NCBI GenBank assembly: GCA_035388585.1
Contig: DAOOQE010000001.1
Span: 42,375 to 106,374, forward strand
Length of the DNA: 64,000 nt
Source of the DNA: CAG-492 sp035388585
GTDB lineage: Bacteria; Bacillota; Clostridia; TANB77; CAG-508
Direction of reading: 5' to 3'
The notes beneath the pieces are model-generated. The model was not told the origin of the DNA. It saw only the letters and a list, made by a program, of their open reading frames with translations, and searched no databases. This document shows, piece by piece, positions 42,069 to 51,657 of this stretch; the stretch's first letter is position 1; every line of letters begins with the position of its first letter. A program made the position numbers and the translations under genes.

Positions 42069-42940
42069 CGAGAATAAAAAATGTAAAAAAATCTACAATT
42101 AAGAAACTAATTAATAAATATAAAACACCAGAAAAAATATATAATTTGAAATATACAGACTTAATAGAAAATGAAATAAGTAAAATTGAAATAGAAGAAT
42201 TACAGAATGAGGAATATAAAGCAAATATTGATAAATATATAGAATATATGCAAAAAAATGAAATAGAGATAATTTCAATTAATAATACTAGATATCCTCA
42301 AAAATTAAAAACACTATCAGATCCACCTTTAGTTATTTTTGCAAAAGGAAACATTAAGGTGCTTGAGAATAAAGGTATTGCAATTGTTGGATGCAGAGAT
42401 GCAAGTATGTATGGAAAAACAGTTGCAGATAAAATATCATATAATTTAGCTAAAAGAAATATAAATATTATAAGTGGATTAGCTGTTGGTATAGATTCAT
42501 ATGCACATATAGGTGCTATAAAAAACAATGAAATATCTGGTAAAACTATTGCTGTAATTGGAAATGGATTAGATGATATTTATCCAAAAGAAAATAAAAT
42601 ATTGGCAGAAAAAATAATAGAAACTGGTGGTGTTATAATTTCAGAATATTTAATTGGAACAAAACCAGATAAAATGAATTTCCCAGCAAGAAACAGGATT
42701 ATTAGTGCTCTCTCAGAAGGAGTCTTGGTTATTGAGGCTAAAGAAAAAAGTGGAACATTGATAACTGTAGATTTTGCATTAGAACAAGGAAAAGATGTTT
42801 TTGCAATTCCAGGGAATATTACTAGCTTTAATTCCTATGGAACTAATAAATTATTAAGAGAAGGTGCTATAATAATAACTGATATTACAGGAGAAGAAAT
42901 ATTAGAAACCATAGAAAGAAAAACAGTAAATGAGCAATGA
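42023..42940 (+). CDS. dprA: DNA-processing protein A, RecA loader
   Basis: About 305 residues. The N-terminal helical domain (YWIWITRIKNVKKSTIKKLIN) is followed by the Rossmann-type core: YPQKLKTLSDPPLVIFAKGN, GIAIVGCRDASMYGK, ISGLAVGIDSYAHIGA, VIGNGLDDIYPKEN, then FPARNRIISALSEGVLVIEAKEKSGTL and FALEQGKDVFAIPGN. These are the standard DprA/Smf motifs. DprA binds incoming single-stranded DNA and loads RecA in transformation. AAAGGA at 42011-42016 fits ATG 42023; ATG 42017 is the alternative. Its start region is duplicated upstream. No winged-helix C-terminus is present. Confidence 0.92.
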   Translation: MKEISMKEDRYWIWITRIKNVKKSTIKKLINKYKTPEKIYNLKYTDLIENEISKIEIEELQNEEYKANIDKYIEYMQKNEIEIISINNTRYPQKLKTLSDPPLVIFAKGNIKVLENKGIAIVGCRDASMYGKTVADKISYNLAKRNINIISGLAVGIDSYAHIGAIKNNEISGKTIAVIGNGLDDIYPKENKILAEKIIETGGVIISEYLIGTKPDKMNFPARNRIISALSEGVLVIEAKEKSGTLITVDFALEQGKDVFAIPGNITSFNSYGTNKLLREGAIIITDITGEEILETIERKTVNEQ

Positions 42941-43044
42941 ACAGTGGTTTTATAGGAGAATAAATAACAGAACGTATTAGTAAGTAAAACATTAAATGTG
43001 CAATAAATTTTTGATTTTAAAAGAGAACAAATTTTAGACATTAT

Positions 43045-43061
43045 ACAAGTAAGTTACTTGT
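43045..43061. promoter_or_regulatory. Perfect 17-base palindrome upstream of the PBP1A gene
   Basis: ACAAGTAA and TTACTTGT flank a central G, forming a perfect dyad in an otherwise AT-rich, gene-free stretch (42941-43344). It overlaps a possible -35 (TTGACT at 43061-43066) of a weak promoter (TATAAT at 43088-43093, spacer 21). It could be an operator for a dimeric regulator. It has no T tail, so a terminator is unlikely. Nothing else is seen in this gap. Confidence 0.35.
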
Positions 43062-43344
43062 TGACTTAAATCTGTTAAATTTTTAAATATAATAAATGTT
43101 AGATCTTATAGATATAAAAACAGTAATTAAAATTAAAACTCAGTTATAAAAATTAATAGATATTTAAATGATGTATTCTTACAAGAAAAGTTGATGTAAA
43201 AAAGTAAGTGCGATTTAGTAATAAGTCTTAGAAGAAAATATAAAAAATTACTGAAAAGTATTTTATTTTTTTGAAATATGTAATATAATATAAATGTAGT
43301 TTTGGCTATATATAAGAATATTATAGCTAGAAAGGAAGAATAAA

Positions 43345-45996
43345 ATGAATAACAAAAAAAACAAAAAAACAAGTACTAAAAAAACTACTAAAGGAAATAC
43401 TAAAACTATAGAACAAAATAAGAATACAAAAAATTCTTTGATAGAGAAAAAAGGATCTAAATTTAATATAATTAAAGGATGGAAAAATATGGGTAAAATT
43501 CCAAAAATAATTATTTTTTTCATTCTATTTGTAATATTATTAATTATGATAGGAATTGGCATTTTTGCTGGAATTTTCTTTAGTGATAAGTTCGCAATAA
43601 CAAAAGAAGATTTATTAATAAACTATGCTAATACAATAGTTTATGATAGTGAAGGAAATGTAATTGCTGAATTATCTGGTGATGAAAATAGAAAAATAAT
43701 AACAATGTCAGAAATGTCAGAATATATTCCCAAGGCATTTGTTGCAATAGAAGATGAAAGATTTTATAAACATCAGGGTGTTGATATTAAGAGAACAGCA
43801 GCAGCATCTGTATCATATTTATTTAATGGAGGAAGCTCATCTTTTGGAGGAAGTACTATTACACAACAGCTAGTAAAAAATATTACTAATGAAAAAGAAG
43901 CTTCAGGAAAAGCTGGTATGGAAAGAAAAATAAAAGAAATGTCTAGAGCATACCAAATAGAAAAAATGATTTCAAAAGACCAAATACTAGAATTATATCT
44001 AAATTTAATTCCATTGGGTGCTTCAGGTAAGGATTTATGTGGTGTAGAAATAGCATCAAATTACTATTTTAATAAATCTGCAAAAGATTTAACAATAGCT
44101 GAAAGTTCATTTATAGCTGGTATAAATCATTCACCTAATAAATATAACCCTTTTAAAAACAATGATAATAAAGATATAATAAAATCAAGAACAAAAACGG
44201 TTTTATCAAAGATGCTTGAATTAAAATACATTAATAATGATCAATATAATGAAGCAGTTAAAAATGTTGATGATGGATTAGCATTTAAAGAAGGTGCTCT
44301 GCCATCTTCAAAAGTAACGTCTTATTATATTTCATCTGCTATTAATGAAATAGTTAATCAATTAGTAATAGAAAAAGAATGGTCAAAAGAATATGCTCAA
44401 AGTCGTGTATTTGGTGGAGGATATAAAATCTATACAAATCAAGTTACATCAATTCAAAATATAACAGAAAAAGAGTATTTAAATGAAAAATATATTTTAC
44501 AATCAAAACTTGTAGAAGGCGCACATTCTCAATCAGCTATGGTAATTATAGATCATGCTACAGGTAAAGTTGTTGCTTGTATGGGTGGACTGGGAAGTGA
44601 TGTTAATGCAGTTGGTATAAACAGAATTAACAGTCCACGTCAGCCAGGTTCTTCAATTAAACCATTAGGAGTTTACGGTGCGGGAATGTATTATGGCAAT
44701 ATTACTCCAGCAACGGTTTTTGATAATTCAAAAACAACTTTTGGTTCATCATATAGTCCAAATAATGCTAGTAGTCAAAGATCTGGTTTATGTAATGTTA
44801 GAGGTGCTATAGAAGTTTCTGCTAATATTGTAGCATGTAAGATTATGTCTGAAGTAGACCCAGATAAAGCTATAGATTTTATGAGAGAGTTAGGTATAAC
44901 TTCGCTTGTAAAATCAAGTGAAAATGCACAAGTTAACGACTCTAACTTATCTTTAGCACTTGGAGGAATTAGTAAAGGTATATCAACTTTAGAAATGGCG
45001 ACAGCGTATGCAACAATAGCAAATAAGGGTGTTTATAATTCGCCATCATTCTATACAAAAGTTATAGATGAAAAGGGGAATATAGTAATTGAATCAAAAC
45101 AAACTTCAAAAAGAGTTATAAACGAAGATTTAGCATATATGATTAAAAATTTATTGCAAGAACCAGTTAATGGAAGTATGGGAACCGCAAGAAATTGCGC
45201 TATACCAGGATTTTTTGTTGGAGCTAAAACAGGTACAACAAATGATAACTATGATAGATGGTTATGTGGTATGACAGAATATTACACAGGTGCAACATGG
45301 TTTGGATTTGATAAAAACGAAAAGATTAATTATTCTGCTAACCCATCAGCATTAATATGGGCTTCAATTATGAAGCAAGTTCATACTGGATTACCAGCTA
45401 AAACTCTTCAAAAATCTTCTAATATTGTAACTGCAAAAATATGTAGAGATACTGGATGCCTAGCAGGAGATACATGTACTAACACTTATACTGAAGAATT
45501 TATTTCAGGTACTGTGCCAGCACAATGTCCTGGTCATGCAAAATATAAAATTTGTAATGAATCAGGTAAATTGGCGACAGAGTATTGTACTAATACACGT
45601 GAGGTAACACAAAAACCAATACCAGAAAAAGAAGCAAATGCAAAATGGTTTACTAATCCAGGAGATAAATATCTAATGATAACAGAAAAATGTCATATAC
45701 ACACTACAGCACCAATTGTTAAGGAAGAAATAAAGCCACAAGATTCTGATATTACAGTTCCAGATGTAGTTGGAAAAAAAGAAACTGATGCACGTGCTAT
45801 ATTAACAGGATTGGGTCTTAAAGCAGAAGTTATTCCAGTAAATGATAGTTCAAAAGAAAATGGAATAGTAACAAAACAAAGCGTTGGAGCAGGAGTAGTG
45901 GTTTCAAAAGGTGCTACTATAAAAATAACTGTAGTTAAAAAAATAACACCACCTGATGATACCAAACCATTACCAGAAAATGGAAATAGTGTTTAA
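43345..45996 (+). CDS. Class A penicillin-binding protein (PBP1A-type) with C-terminal PASTA domain
   Basis: An 883-residue bifunctional cell-wall synthase. A basic cytoplasmic tail (about 45 residues, Lys/Thr-rich) leads to one TM helix (IIIFFILFVILLIMIGIGIF). Glycosyltransferase (GT51) motifs: VAIEDERFYKHQGVD, GGSTITQQLVKN, ELYLNLIPLGASG. Transpeptidase: SxxK in RQPGSSIKPLG (about residue 435), SxN in SANIVACKI, and KTG in GAKTGTTNDNYDRW. Near the C-terminus, a Cys-rich linker (DTGCLAGDTCTNTY) precedes a PASTA domain (VPDVVGKKETDARAIL). It polymerises and cross-links peptidoglycan. AAAGGAAG precedes the ATG. With MurL, MurD and Asl in the same window it links to the cell-wall theme. Confidence 0.95.
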   Translation: MNNKKNKKTSTKKTTKGNTKTIEQNKNTKNSLIEKKGSKFNIIKGWKNMGKIPKIIIFFILFVILLIMIGIGIFAGIFFSDKFAITKEDLLINYANTIVYDSEGNVIAELSGDENRKIITMSEMSEYIPKAFVAIEDERFYKHQGVDIKRTAAASVSYLFNGGSSSFGGSTITQQLVKNITNEKEASGKAGMERKIKEMSRAYQIEKMISKDQILELYLNLIPLGASGKDLCGVEIASNYYFNKSAKDLTIAESSFIAGINHSPNKYNPFKNNDNKDIIKSRTKTVLSKMLELKYINNDQYNEAVKNVDDGLAFKEGALPSSKVTSYYISSAINEIVNQLVIEKEWSKEYAQSRVFGGGYKIYTNQVTSIQNITEKEYLNEKYILQSKLVEGAHSQSAMVIIDHATGKVVACMGGLGSDVNAVGINRINSPRQPGSSIKPLGVYGAGMYYGNITPATVFDNSKTTFGSSYSPNNASSQRSGLCNVRGAIEVSANIVACKIMSEVDPDKAIDFMRELGITSLVKSSENAQVNDSNLSLALGGISKGISTLEMATAYATIANKGVYNSPSFYTKVIDEKGNIVIESKQTSKRVINEDLAYMIKNLLQEPVNGSMGTARNCAIPGFFVGAKTGTTNDNYDRWLCGMTEYYTGATWFGFDKNEKINYSANPSALIWASIMKQVHTGLPAKTLQKSSNIVTAKICRDTGCLAGDTCTNTYTEEFISGTVPAQCPGHAKYKICNESGKLATEYCTNTREVTQKPIPEKEANAKWFTNPGDKYLMITEKCHIHTTAPIVKEEIKPQDSDITVPDVVGKKETDARAILTGLGLKAEVIPVNDSSKENGIVTKQSVGAGVVVSKGATIKITVVKKITPPDDTKPLPENGNSV

Positions 45997-46232
45997 ATAT
46001 TTTAATATAAATTTAAAAAAGCATAAGCTAAATTATTAGAAACTAAATCAAATAATAAGAAAATATTACAAAATAAAAATATATTACAAAATAAAAAAAT
46101 TAAATAACAATAGTATAAAATAAATTATTAGAAATTTGAGTTAAAGTTGTTTTATTATTTATTTTAGTATGACTCTATAGAAGTTAATAATATAAAATAT
46201 AGAAACCAATGCAATTATATTGCGAAAAATAT
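45997..46232. other. Gene-free spacer before the ftsH hairpin
   Basis: AT-rich, with a duplicated AAATATATTACAAAATAAAA-like element (about 46062-46100) and a small dyad GCAATTATATTGC near 46211-46223. No ORF or clear terminator for the PBP gene. Confidence 0.45.
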
Positions 46233-46280
46233 ATATCCTAGACAGTAAATAAAAAGAGTAAACTCTTCTGCCTAGGGTAT
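46233..46280 (+). promoter_or_regulatory. Long imperfect hairpin in the ftsH leader
   Basis: ATATCCTAGACAG (46233-46245) pairs with CTGCCTAGGGTAT (46268-46280), 12 of 13 positions including one G-T, and an inner AAGAG/CTCTT stem crowns it. No strong T run follows, so it is not a clean terminator. It ends about 30 bases before the ftsH ribosome-binding site GAAGGGGGAC. It could be a leader regulatory element or a weak terminator of the PBP transcript. Confidence 0.45.
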
Positions 46281-46325
46281 TTATGTATAAAAGTTGTATA
46301 GCTATTTTAAGAAGGGGGACAACTG

Positions 46326-48302
46326 ATGGGTTTAAGAGAAAAAAACAATGATGATAAGAACAATAAAGATAAAAATAAAAAAGATAAAAATAATGAAAAT
46401 ATATACAGAGAAAAGAATAAAAAAAATAATAATGAAATAATGAATAAGGAAAAACCAGGTAAAAGGATTAAAAATAAAGATAGTAAAAACAAAGAAAAAA
46501 GAAATAAAGCAAAAAATAAAAATAGCAAGGTTAAATTCCCAAGCTCAATTATTTTAATAATTAGCATTTTAATATCTATATTATTAGGATATATATTATA
46601 TCAACAAGAAAATAAAATAAATAATGAATCAGAAATGTCTTATACAGAATTAATAACCAAAATTGAAGAAAATAATGTAGAAAAAGTTGAACTTACTGTA
46701 GATAGCACAAATGCTACTGTGAAAATCAAGGATGACGAAAAAGATAAAAAAGTTAGTTTGCCAGACACTTCAGCATTTATGGAATTAATACAAATAAAAA
46801 TTCAAAATGGAAATAGTATAGAATTAATCCAAAAAGAAAATAGTATTATAATAAAAACTCTTAAAACATTAATAACATTTTTACCAACATTAATATTAAT
46901 TTCACTAATATTTTACTTAGTAAAAATGCAAGGATTTGGTGGAAAAGGTAAAATATTTGATGCAGAAACACAAGAAACAATTACTAAATTTGATGATGTT
47001 GCAGGATTAGATGAAGAAAAACAAGAAATGATTGAAATTGTAAACTTCTTAAAAAAACCCGAAAAGTTTCATGAAATGGGTGCAAAAGTTCCAAGAGGAG
47101 TTTTACTTTGTGGTAATCCTGGAACAGGAAAAACTCTTATAGCAAAAGCTATAGCTGGAGAAGCTGATGTTCCATTTATTTCTATGAGTGGTTCTGAATT
47201 TATAGAAATGTTCGCAGGACTTGGAGCTTCAAGAGTTAGAAGTTTATTTGAAAAAGCAAGAAAAATAGCACCATGTATTATTTTCATAGATGAAATAGAT
47301 GCAATAGGTTCGAGAAGAACAAGTTCAAGTGGTGCTGAAACTGAAAACAACCAAACATTAAATCAATTATTAGTTGAAATGGACGGTTTTGATACAGAAG
47401 AAACAATAATAGTATTAGCAGCAACTAATAGACCAGAAATGCTAGATAAGGCATTATTAAGACCAGGAAGATTTGATAGACAAATTACAATTGCACTTCC
47501 AGATTTAAATGGTAGAGAAGCAATTTTAAATATTCATGCTAAAGGAAAGAAATTTTCTGAGGACGTTAATTTAAGAAGCATAGCAGAAGATACAGCTGGA
47601 TTTACTGGAGCAGAATTAGCTAATATATTAAATGAATCAGCTATTATTGCGACAATAAAAGAACAACAATTTATTACAAACCAAGATATAGAAGATGCAG
47701 TAAAAAAAGTAACTGTAGGAATCGAAAAAACAAGCAGAGTTGTATCAGATAAAGATAAAAAATTAACAGCGTTTCATGAAGCAGGACATGCAGTTGTAAG
47801 TAGTTTTTTAGAAACACAAAAAGACATAAAAGAAGTATCTATAATACCAAGAGGTGTTGCAGGTGGATATACAATGTATAAAACCAATGAAGATAAATTC
47901 TATATTTCAAAAACTGAAATGGAAGAAAAATTAATTGCATTACTAGGGGGTAGAGTTGCTGAAAAACTAGCTTTAAACGATATTTCTACAGGTGCAAGTA
48001 ATGATATTGAAGTTGCTACAGCAATTGCAAAAGATATGGTTACTAAGTATGGGATGAGTGAAAAAATAGGACCAGTTTCTATTGATCTGGAAAAAGATCC
48101 TTACCAAATGCAATTATTTGGAGATGATTTTGGAGATAGAATTGGAGAAGAAGTTAAATTTATTTTAGATAAAGCATATAGAAATGCGCAAACAATTTTA
48201 GTAGGCAATATGGATAAATTAACTAATGTAGCAAAAGTTTTATTACAAAAAGAAGTTATTTCAGCAAGCGAATTTGAACAAATAATGTCTTTTGAAGGAT
48301 AA
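46326..48302 (+). CDS. ftsH: ATP-dependent zinc metalloprotease FtsH
   Basis: A 658-residue membrane protease of quality control. An unusual Lys/Asn/Glu-rich N-terminal extension of about 75 residues precedes TM1 (SSIILIISILISILLGYIL); normal FtsH begins almost directly with TM1. TM2 is near TLITFLPTLILISLIFYLV. AAA motor: Walker A GNPGTGKTLIAK, Walker B CIIFIDEIDAIG, SRH around RPEMLDKALLRPGRFDR. Protease: zinc motif TAFHEAGHAVVSS, with the third ligand Asp in the later segment. GAAGGGGGACAACTG lies before the ATG. A hairpin lies in the leader. The extension is probably cytoplasmic. Confidence 0.95.
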   Translation: MGLREKNNDDKNNKDKNKKDKNNENIYREKNKKNNNEIMNKEKPGKRIKNKDSKNKEKRNKAKNKNSKVKFPSSIILIISILISILLGYILYQQENKINNESEMSYTELITKIEENNVEKVELTVDSTNATVKIKDDEKDKKVSLPDTSAFMELIQIKIQNGNSIELIQKENSIIIKTLKTLITFLPTLILISLIFYLVKMQGFGGKGKIFDAETQETITKFDDVAGLDEEKQEMIEIVNFLKKPEKFHEMGAKVPRGVLLCGNPGTGKTLIAKAIAGEADVPFISMSGSEFIEMFAGLGASRVRSLFEKARKIAPCIIFIDEIDAIGSRRTSSSGAETENNQTLNQLLVEMDGFDTEETIIVLAATNRPEMLDKALLRPGRFDRQITIALPDLNGREAILNIHAKGKKFSEDVNLRSIAEDTAGFTGAELANILNESAIIATIKEQQFITNQDIEDAVKKVTVGIEKTSRVVSDKDKKLTAFHEAGHAVVSSFLETQKDIKEVSIIPRGVAGGYTMYKTNEDKFYISKTEMEEKLIALLGGRVAEKLALNDISTGASNDIEVATAIAKDMVTKYGMSEKIGPVSIDLEKDPYQMQLFGDDFGDRIGEEVKFILDKAYRNAQTILVGNMDKLTNVAKVLLQKEVISASEFEQIMSFEG

Positions 48303-48411
48303 TAATATAAAGAGTTAAATTGTAAAAGTTAAATATATTTAGAAAAACTATCTTCTAGTTACTGATTAAAAGTTAAAAAATCTAAATAATTATAAAAGTT
48401 ATGTAAAACTA

Positions 48412-48440
48412 TTGAACATTGTTTAAAAAAATGATAAAAT
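48412..48440 (+). promoter_or_regulatory. Promoter of the ileS T-box transcript
   Basis: TTGAAC at 48412-48417 and TAAAAT at 48435-48440 with a 17-base spacer. The transcript would start near 48447, just before the T-box stem I. Confidence 0.65.
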
Positions 48441-48446
48441 ATAAGC

Positions 48447-48752
48447 ATTAATAATAAAAACGAAGTAAAGGACAACACAAATAAAGTAAAACTTAGTAGA
48501 GAGCTAGAGATGGTGGAATTCTAGCAAGAAAATAATTTATTTGTTATCACCTTTAGGTTGCATATTAGAAATAATAGTAAAATATGCCGTACTCTTGCGT
48601 TAAAAGAAAATGAGAGAAAAAGATTTAAATATTAATTTTATGAAAACTGAATTATATAATAAAACTTTTTAACTTAGGTGGTACCGCGGAATAAAACCAT
48701 TTCGTCCTAGTATGTATTTATATAATATACACATGGATGGAATGGTTTTTTA
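48447..48752 (+). promoter_or_regulatory. T-box riboswitch with Ile (ATC) specifier, controlling ileS
   Basis: Stem I: AAAGG (48467-48471) pairs with CCTTT (48550-48554); above it ACAAAT pairs with ATTTGT, and the specifier loop between the 3' strands reads TATCA, so the specifier is ATC (48546-48548), an isoleucine codon. AGAGAGC and GGTGGAA elements follow as in other T-boxes. The T-box proper, AGGTGGTACCGCG, is at 48676-48688. Terminator: AAAACCATTTCGTCC (48693-48707) pairs with GGATGGAATGGTTTT (48735-48749). The antiterminator uses TAGG (48675-48678) with CCTA (48706-48709). Uncharged tRNA-Ile should stabilise the antiterminator and allow ileS transcription. Confidence 0.95.
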
Positions 48753-48780
48753 TTTATATGAAATAAGGGGAGGAAAAAAT

Positions 48781-51537
48781 ATGTGCGAAAATTGTGAATC
48801 AAAAAAAGATTATGGAGCAACACTTAATCTACCAAAAACAGAATTTCCAATGAGGGGAAATTTACCAGAAAATGAACCGAAAATATTCGAAGAGATATAT
48901 AATAAGAATCTATATGAAAAAATGTTAAAGAAAAATGAAGGAAAAACACCATTTGTATTACATGATGGACCACCATATGCAAATGGAGAAATCCATATGG
49001 GACATGCTTTAAATAAAACATTAAAGGATACAGTTGTAAGATATAAAAATTTAAAAGGATTTTATACCCCATTTGTTCCAGGTTTTGATACTCATGGAAT
49101 GCCAACAGAAAAAAAGGCAATAGAAAAGCTAGGATTAAATAGAGATCAAATCCCAGTTAATCAATTCAGAGATACATGTAAAGAATTTACAGAAAAATAT
49201 AAAGACACTCAAATAAGTGGATTTAGACGTCTTGGAGTTTTAGCAGATTGGGAAAATCCATATATTACATATCAACCACAAATGGAAGCAAAACAAATCT
49301 GGGTATTTGGCGAAATGTATAAAAAAGGATATATATACAGAGGTTTAAAACCAGTGTATTGGTGTACTGATTGCGAAACAGCGTTAGCTGAAGCAGAAAT
49401 TGAATATAAGGATGTTAATTCTCATACAGCTTATGTAAAATTTCCAGTTATAGATTCTAAAGGATTATTTGATGAAAGAGAATCATTTATTGTTATATGG
49501 ACAACAACACCTTGGACTCTTCCAGGAAATATGGGTATTACAATAGGTTCAGAATTTAAATATAGTCTAGTAGATGTTCAAGGAGAAAAATTAATTATTG
49601 CAACAGAATTGGTAGAAAAAGTAATGTCTTTAGCAAAAATAGAAACATATCAAACAATTAAAGAATTTGAAGGTAAAGAACTTGAAGGCGTAATGTGTAA
49701 ACATCCATTCTTACCAAGAGAATCTAAGGTTGTACTAGGCAGTACTGACACTATTGATGTTGAATTAACAACAGGAACAGGAGCTGTTCATACTGCACCA
49801 GGATATGGAAAAGAAGATTATCTTTGTGGATTAAAAAACAAGTTAGACGTAGTTGTTACTGTAGATAGCAAAGGGCATCAAACTGAAGAGGCTGGACCTT
49901 TTGCAGGAATGTATTATTCTAAATCTGATAAAGAAATTATAAAATCGCTAGATGAAAACAATTTATTATTAGTATCTCAAGATATAATGCACTCTTATCC
50001 TCATTGTTGGAGATGTAAAAAGCCAGTAATATATAGAGCGACAAGTCAATGGTTTGCATCTGTTGATGGATTTAGAAAAGAGTCTCTTGAAGCTATAAAA
50101 AATGTTAAATGGTACCCAAGTTGGGGAGAAGAAAGAATCACCAAAATGATAGAAGAAAGAAATGATTGGTGTATTTCTCGTCAAAGAACATGGGGGGTTC
50201 CAATTCCAATTTATTATTGCAATGATTGTGAAAAAGAATATGTAACAAATGAAAGCTTAGAAAAAATTCAAAAAATATTTAAAGAAAAAGGTTCAAATGC
50301 ATGGTATGATTTAGATGAAAAAGATTTATTACCTGAAAATGCAAAATGTGATTGTGGATCAACAGAATTCGTTAAAGAAACAGACATAATGGATGTATGG
50401 TTTGATTCAGGGTCAACACATGAATCAGTTTTAGCTGAAAGAGGACTTCCAGATGCAGATATGTATCTAGAAGGAAGCGATCAATATAGAGGTTGGTTTC
50501 AATCTTCATTATTAACATCTATTGCTTCAAAAGGGAAAACACCATTTAGAGAAGTTTTAACACATGGTTATGTAGTAGATGGTCAATGTAAAAAAATGTC
50601 TAAAAGCCTAGGAAATGGAATAGATCCAAATCTAGTTATGAATGAATCAGGTGCAGATATATTAAGACTTTGGGTTTTGTCATCAGACTATACATCAGAT
50701 GTTAGTATTTCAAAAGATATAATGAAACAAGTTCAAGAAGTTTACAGAAAAATACGTAATACTGCAAGATTTATTCTTGGTAATATAGATGGATTTAATG
50801 TTAATGAACAAATTAGTTATGAGGAACTAGAAGAAATAGACAAATGGGCACTAATGAGACTTAATAAACTAATTAAGGATTGCACAAATGCATATGATTC
50901 ATATGAATTTAATAAAGCATATCAAGCAATAAATACATTCTGTGTTGTTGATATGAGTAATTTCTATTTAGATATAATTAAGGATAGATTATATACTGCA
51001 AAACCTAATTCAAAACAAAGAAAATCAGCTCAAACTGCTATGTATAAAATATTATCAGCCTTAGTTAGAATTTTAGCTCCAATAACATGTTACACAGCTG
51101 AAGAAATATGGAAATTTATGCCACATACAAAAAATGAAAATACTGAAAGTGTAATGCTTTCAAATTATCCTGAAATAGAAGAAAAATATAATAATAAAGA
51201 ATTAGAAGCTAAGTGGGATAAGATACTAAAAATTAAAGAAGCAGTTTCAAAAAAACTTGAAGAAGCTAGAGCAGAAAAAATAATTGGCCACTCTTTAAAT
51301 GCTAAAGTCATTTTAAATGCAGAAGGAATAGAATATGAATTCCTAAATTCTAATAAAGAATTACTAATGGCAGTTTTTATAGTTTCAGGACTAGAAATAG
51401 AAAATGGAAAATCTGATGTTACTGTTAAAATAGCAGATGGTCAAAAATGTGAGAGATGCTGGATGTATTCGACTACAGTTGGGCAAAACAGTAACCATCC
51501 AACAATTTGCGAAAGATGTATTTCTGAATTAGAATAA
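48781..51537 (+). CDS. ileS: Isoleucyl-tRNA synthetase
   Basis: A 918-residue class I synthetase. HIGH motif in PYANGEIHMGHAL, KMSKS in CKKMSKSLGNG, the CP1 editing domain with TTTPWTLPGN and TGTGAVHTAPGYGKEDY, and anticodon-binding helical domain afterwards. C-terminal zinc site CERCWMYSTT with CERCISELE. Length fits the bacterial form. The ATG at 48781 follows GGGGAGGAAAAAAT; an ORF from 48712 would begin inside the T-box terminator. It charges tRNA-Ile and is under direct T-box control. Confidence 0.97.
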   Translation: MCENCESKKDYGATLNLPKTEFPMRGNLPENEPKIFEEIYNKNLYEKMLKKNEGKTPFVLHDGPPYANGEIHMGHALNKTLKDTVVRYKNLKGFYTPFVPGFDTHGMPTEKKAIEKLGLNRDQIPVNQFRDTCKEFTEKYKDTQISGFRRLGVLADWENPYITYQPQMEAKQIWVFGEMYKKGYIYRGLKPVYWCTDCETALAEAEIEYKDVNSHTAYVKFPVIDSKGLFDERESFIVIWTTTPWTLPGNMGITIGSEFKYSLVDVQGEKLIIATELVEKVMSLAKIETYQTIKEFEGKELEGVMCKHPFLPRESKVVLGSTDTIDVELTTGTGAVHTAPGYGKEDYLCGLKNKLDVVVTVDSKGHQTEEAGPFAGMYYSKSDKEIIKSLDENNLLLVSQDIMHSYPHCWRCKKPVIYRATSQWFASVDGFRKESLEAIKNVKWYPSWGEERITKMIEERNDWCISRQRTWGVPIPIYYCNDCEKEYVTNESLEKIQKIFKEKGSNAWYDLDEKDLLPENAKCDCGSTEFVKETDIMDVWFDSGSTHESVLAERGLPDADMYLEGSDQYRGWFQSSLLTSIASKGKTPFREVLTHGYVVDGQCKKMSKSLGNGIDPNLVMNESGADILRLWVLSSDYTSDVSISKDIMKQVQEVYRKIRNTARFILGNIDGFNVNEQISYEELEEIDKWALMRLNKLIKDCTNAYDSYEFNKAYQAINTFCVVDMSNFYLDIIKDRLYTAKPNSKQRKSAQTAMYKILSALVRILAPITCYTAEEIWKFMPHTKNENTESVMLSNYPEIEEKYNNKELEAKWDKILKIKEAVSKKLEEARAEKIIGHSLNAKVILNAEGIEYEFLNSNKELLMAVFIVSGLEIENGKSDVTVKIADGQKCERCWMYSTTVGQNSNHPTICERCISELE

Positions 51538-51657
51538 AAAAATTACTTGTTAATATTATTATAATTATTATTTCAATTTAAAAAACAAATACAATAATAA
51601 GTATTAATTCAAAAGAAATTAATGAGTTATATATATAAATATGGAGGTGGAGAATAA

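Noticed and set aside
43133..43562. Minus-strand frames before and over the PBP1A start
   Set aside because: They overlap the PBP1A leader and N-terminal Lys-rich tail and encode only Phe/Leu/Ile-rich tracts; no ribosome-binding site.
48712..48780. N-terminal extension of IleS
   Set aside because: An open frame runs upstream to 48712, but that part lies within the T-box terminator hairpin; ATG 48781 has a strong ribosome-binding site and matches the family start.
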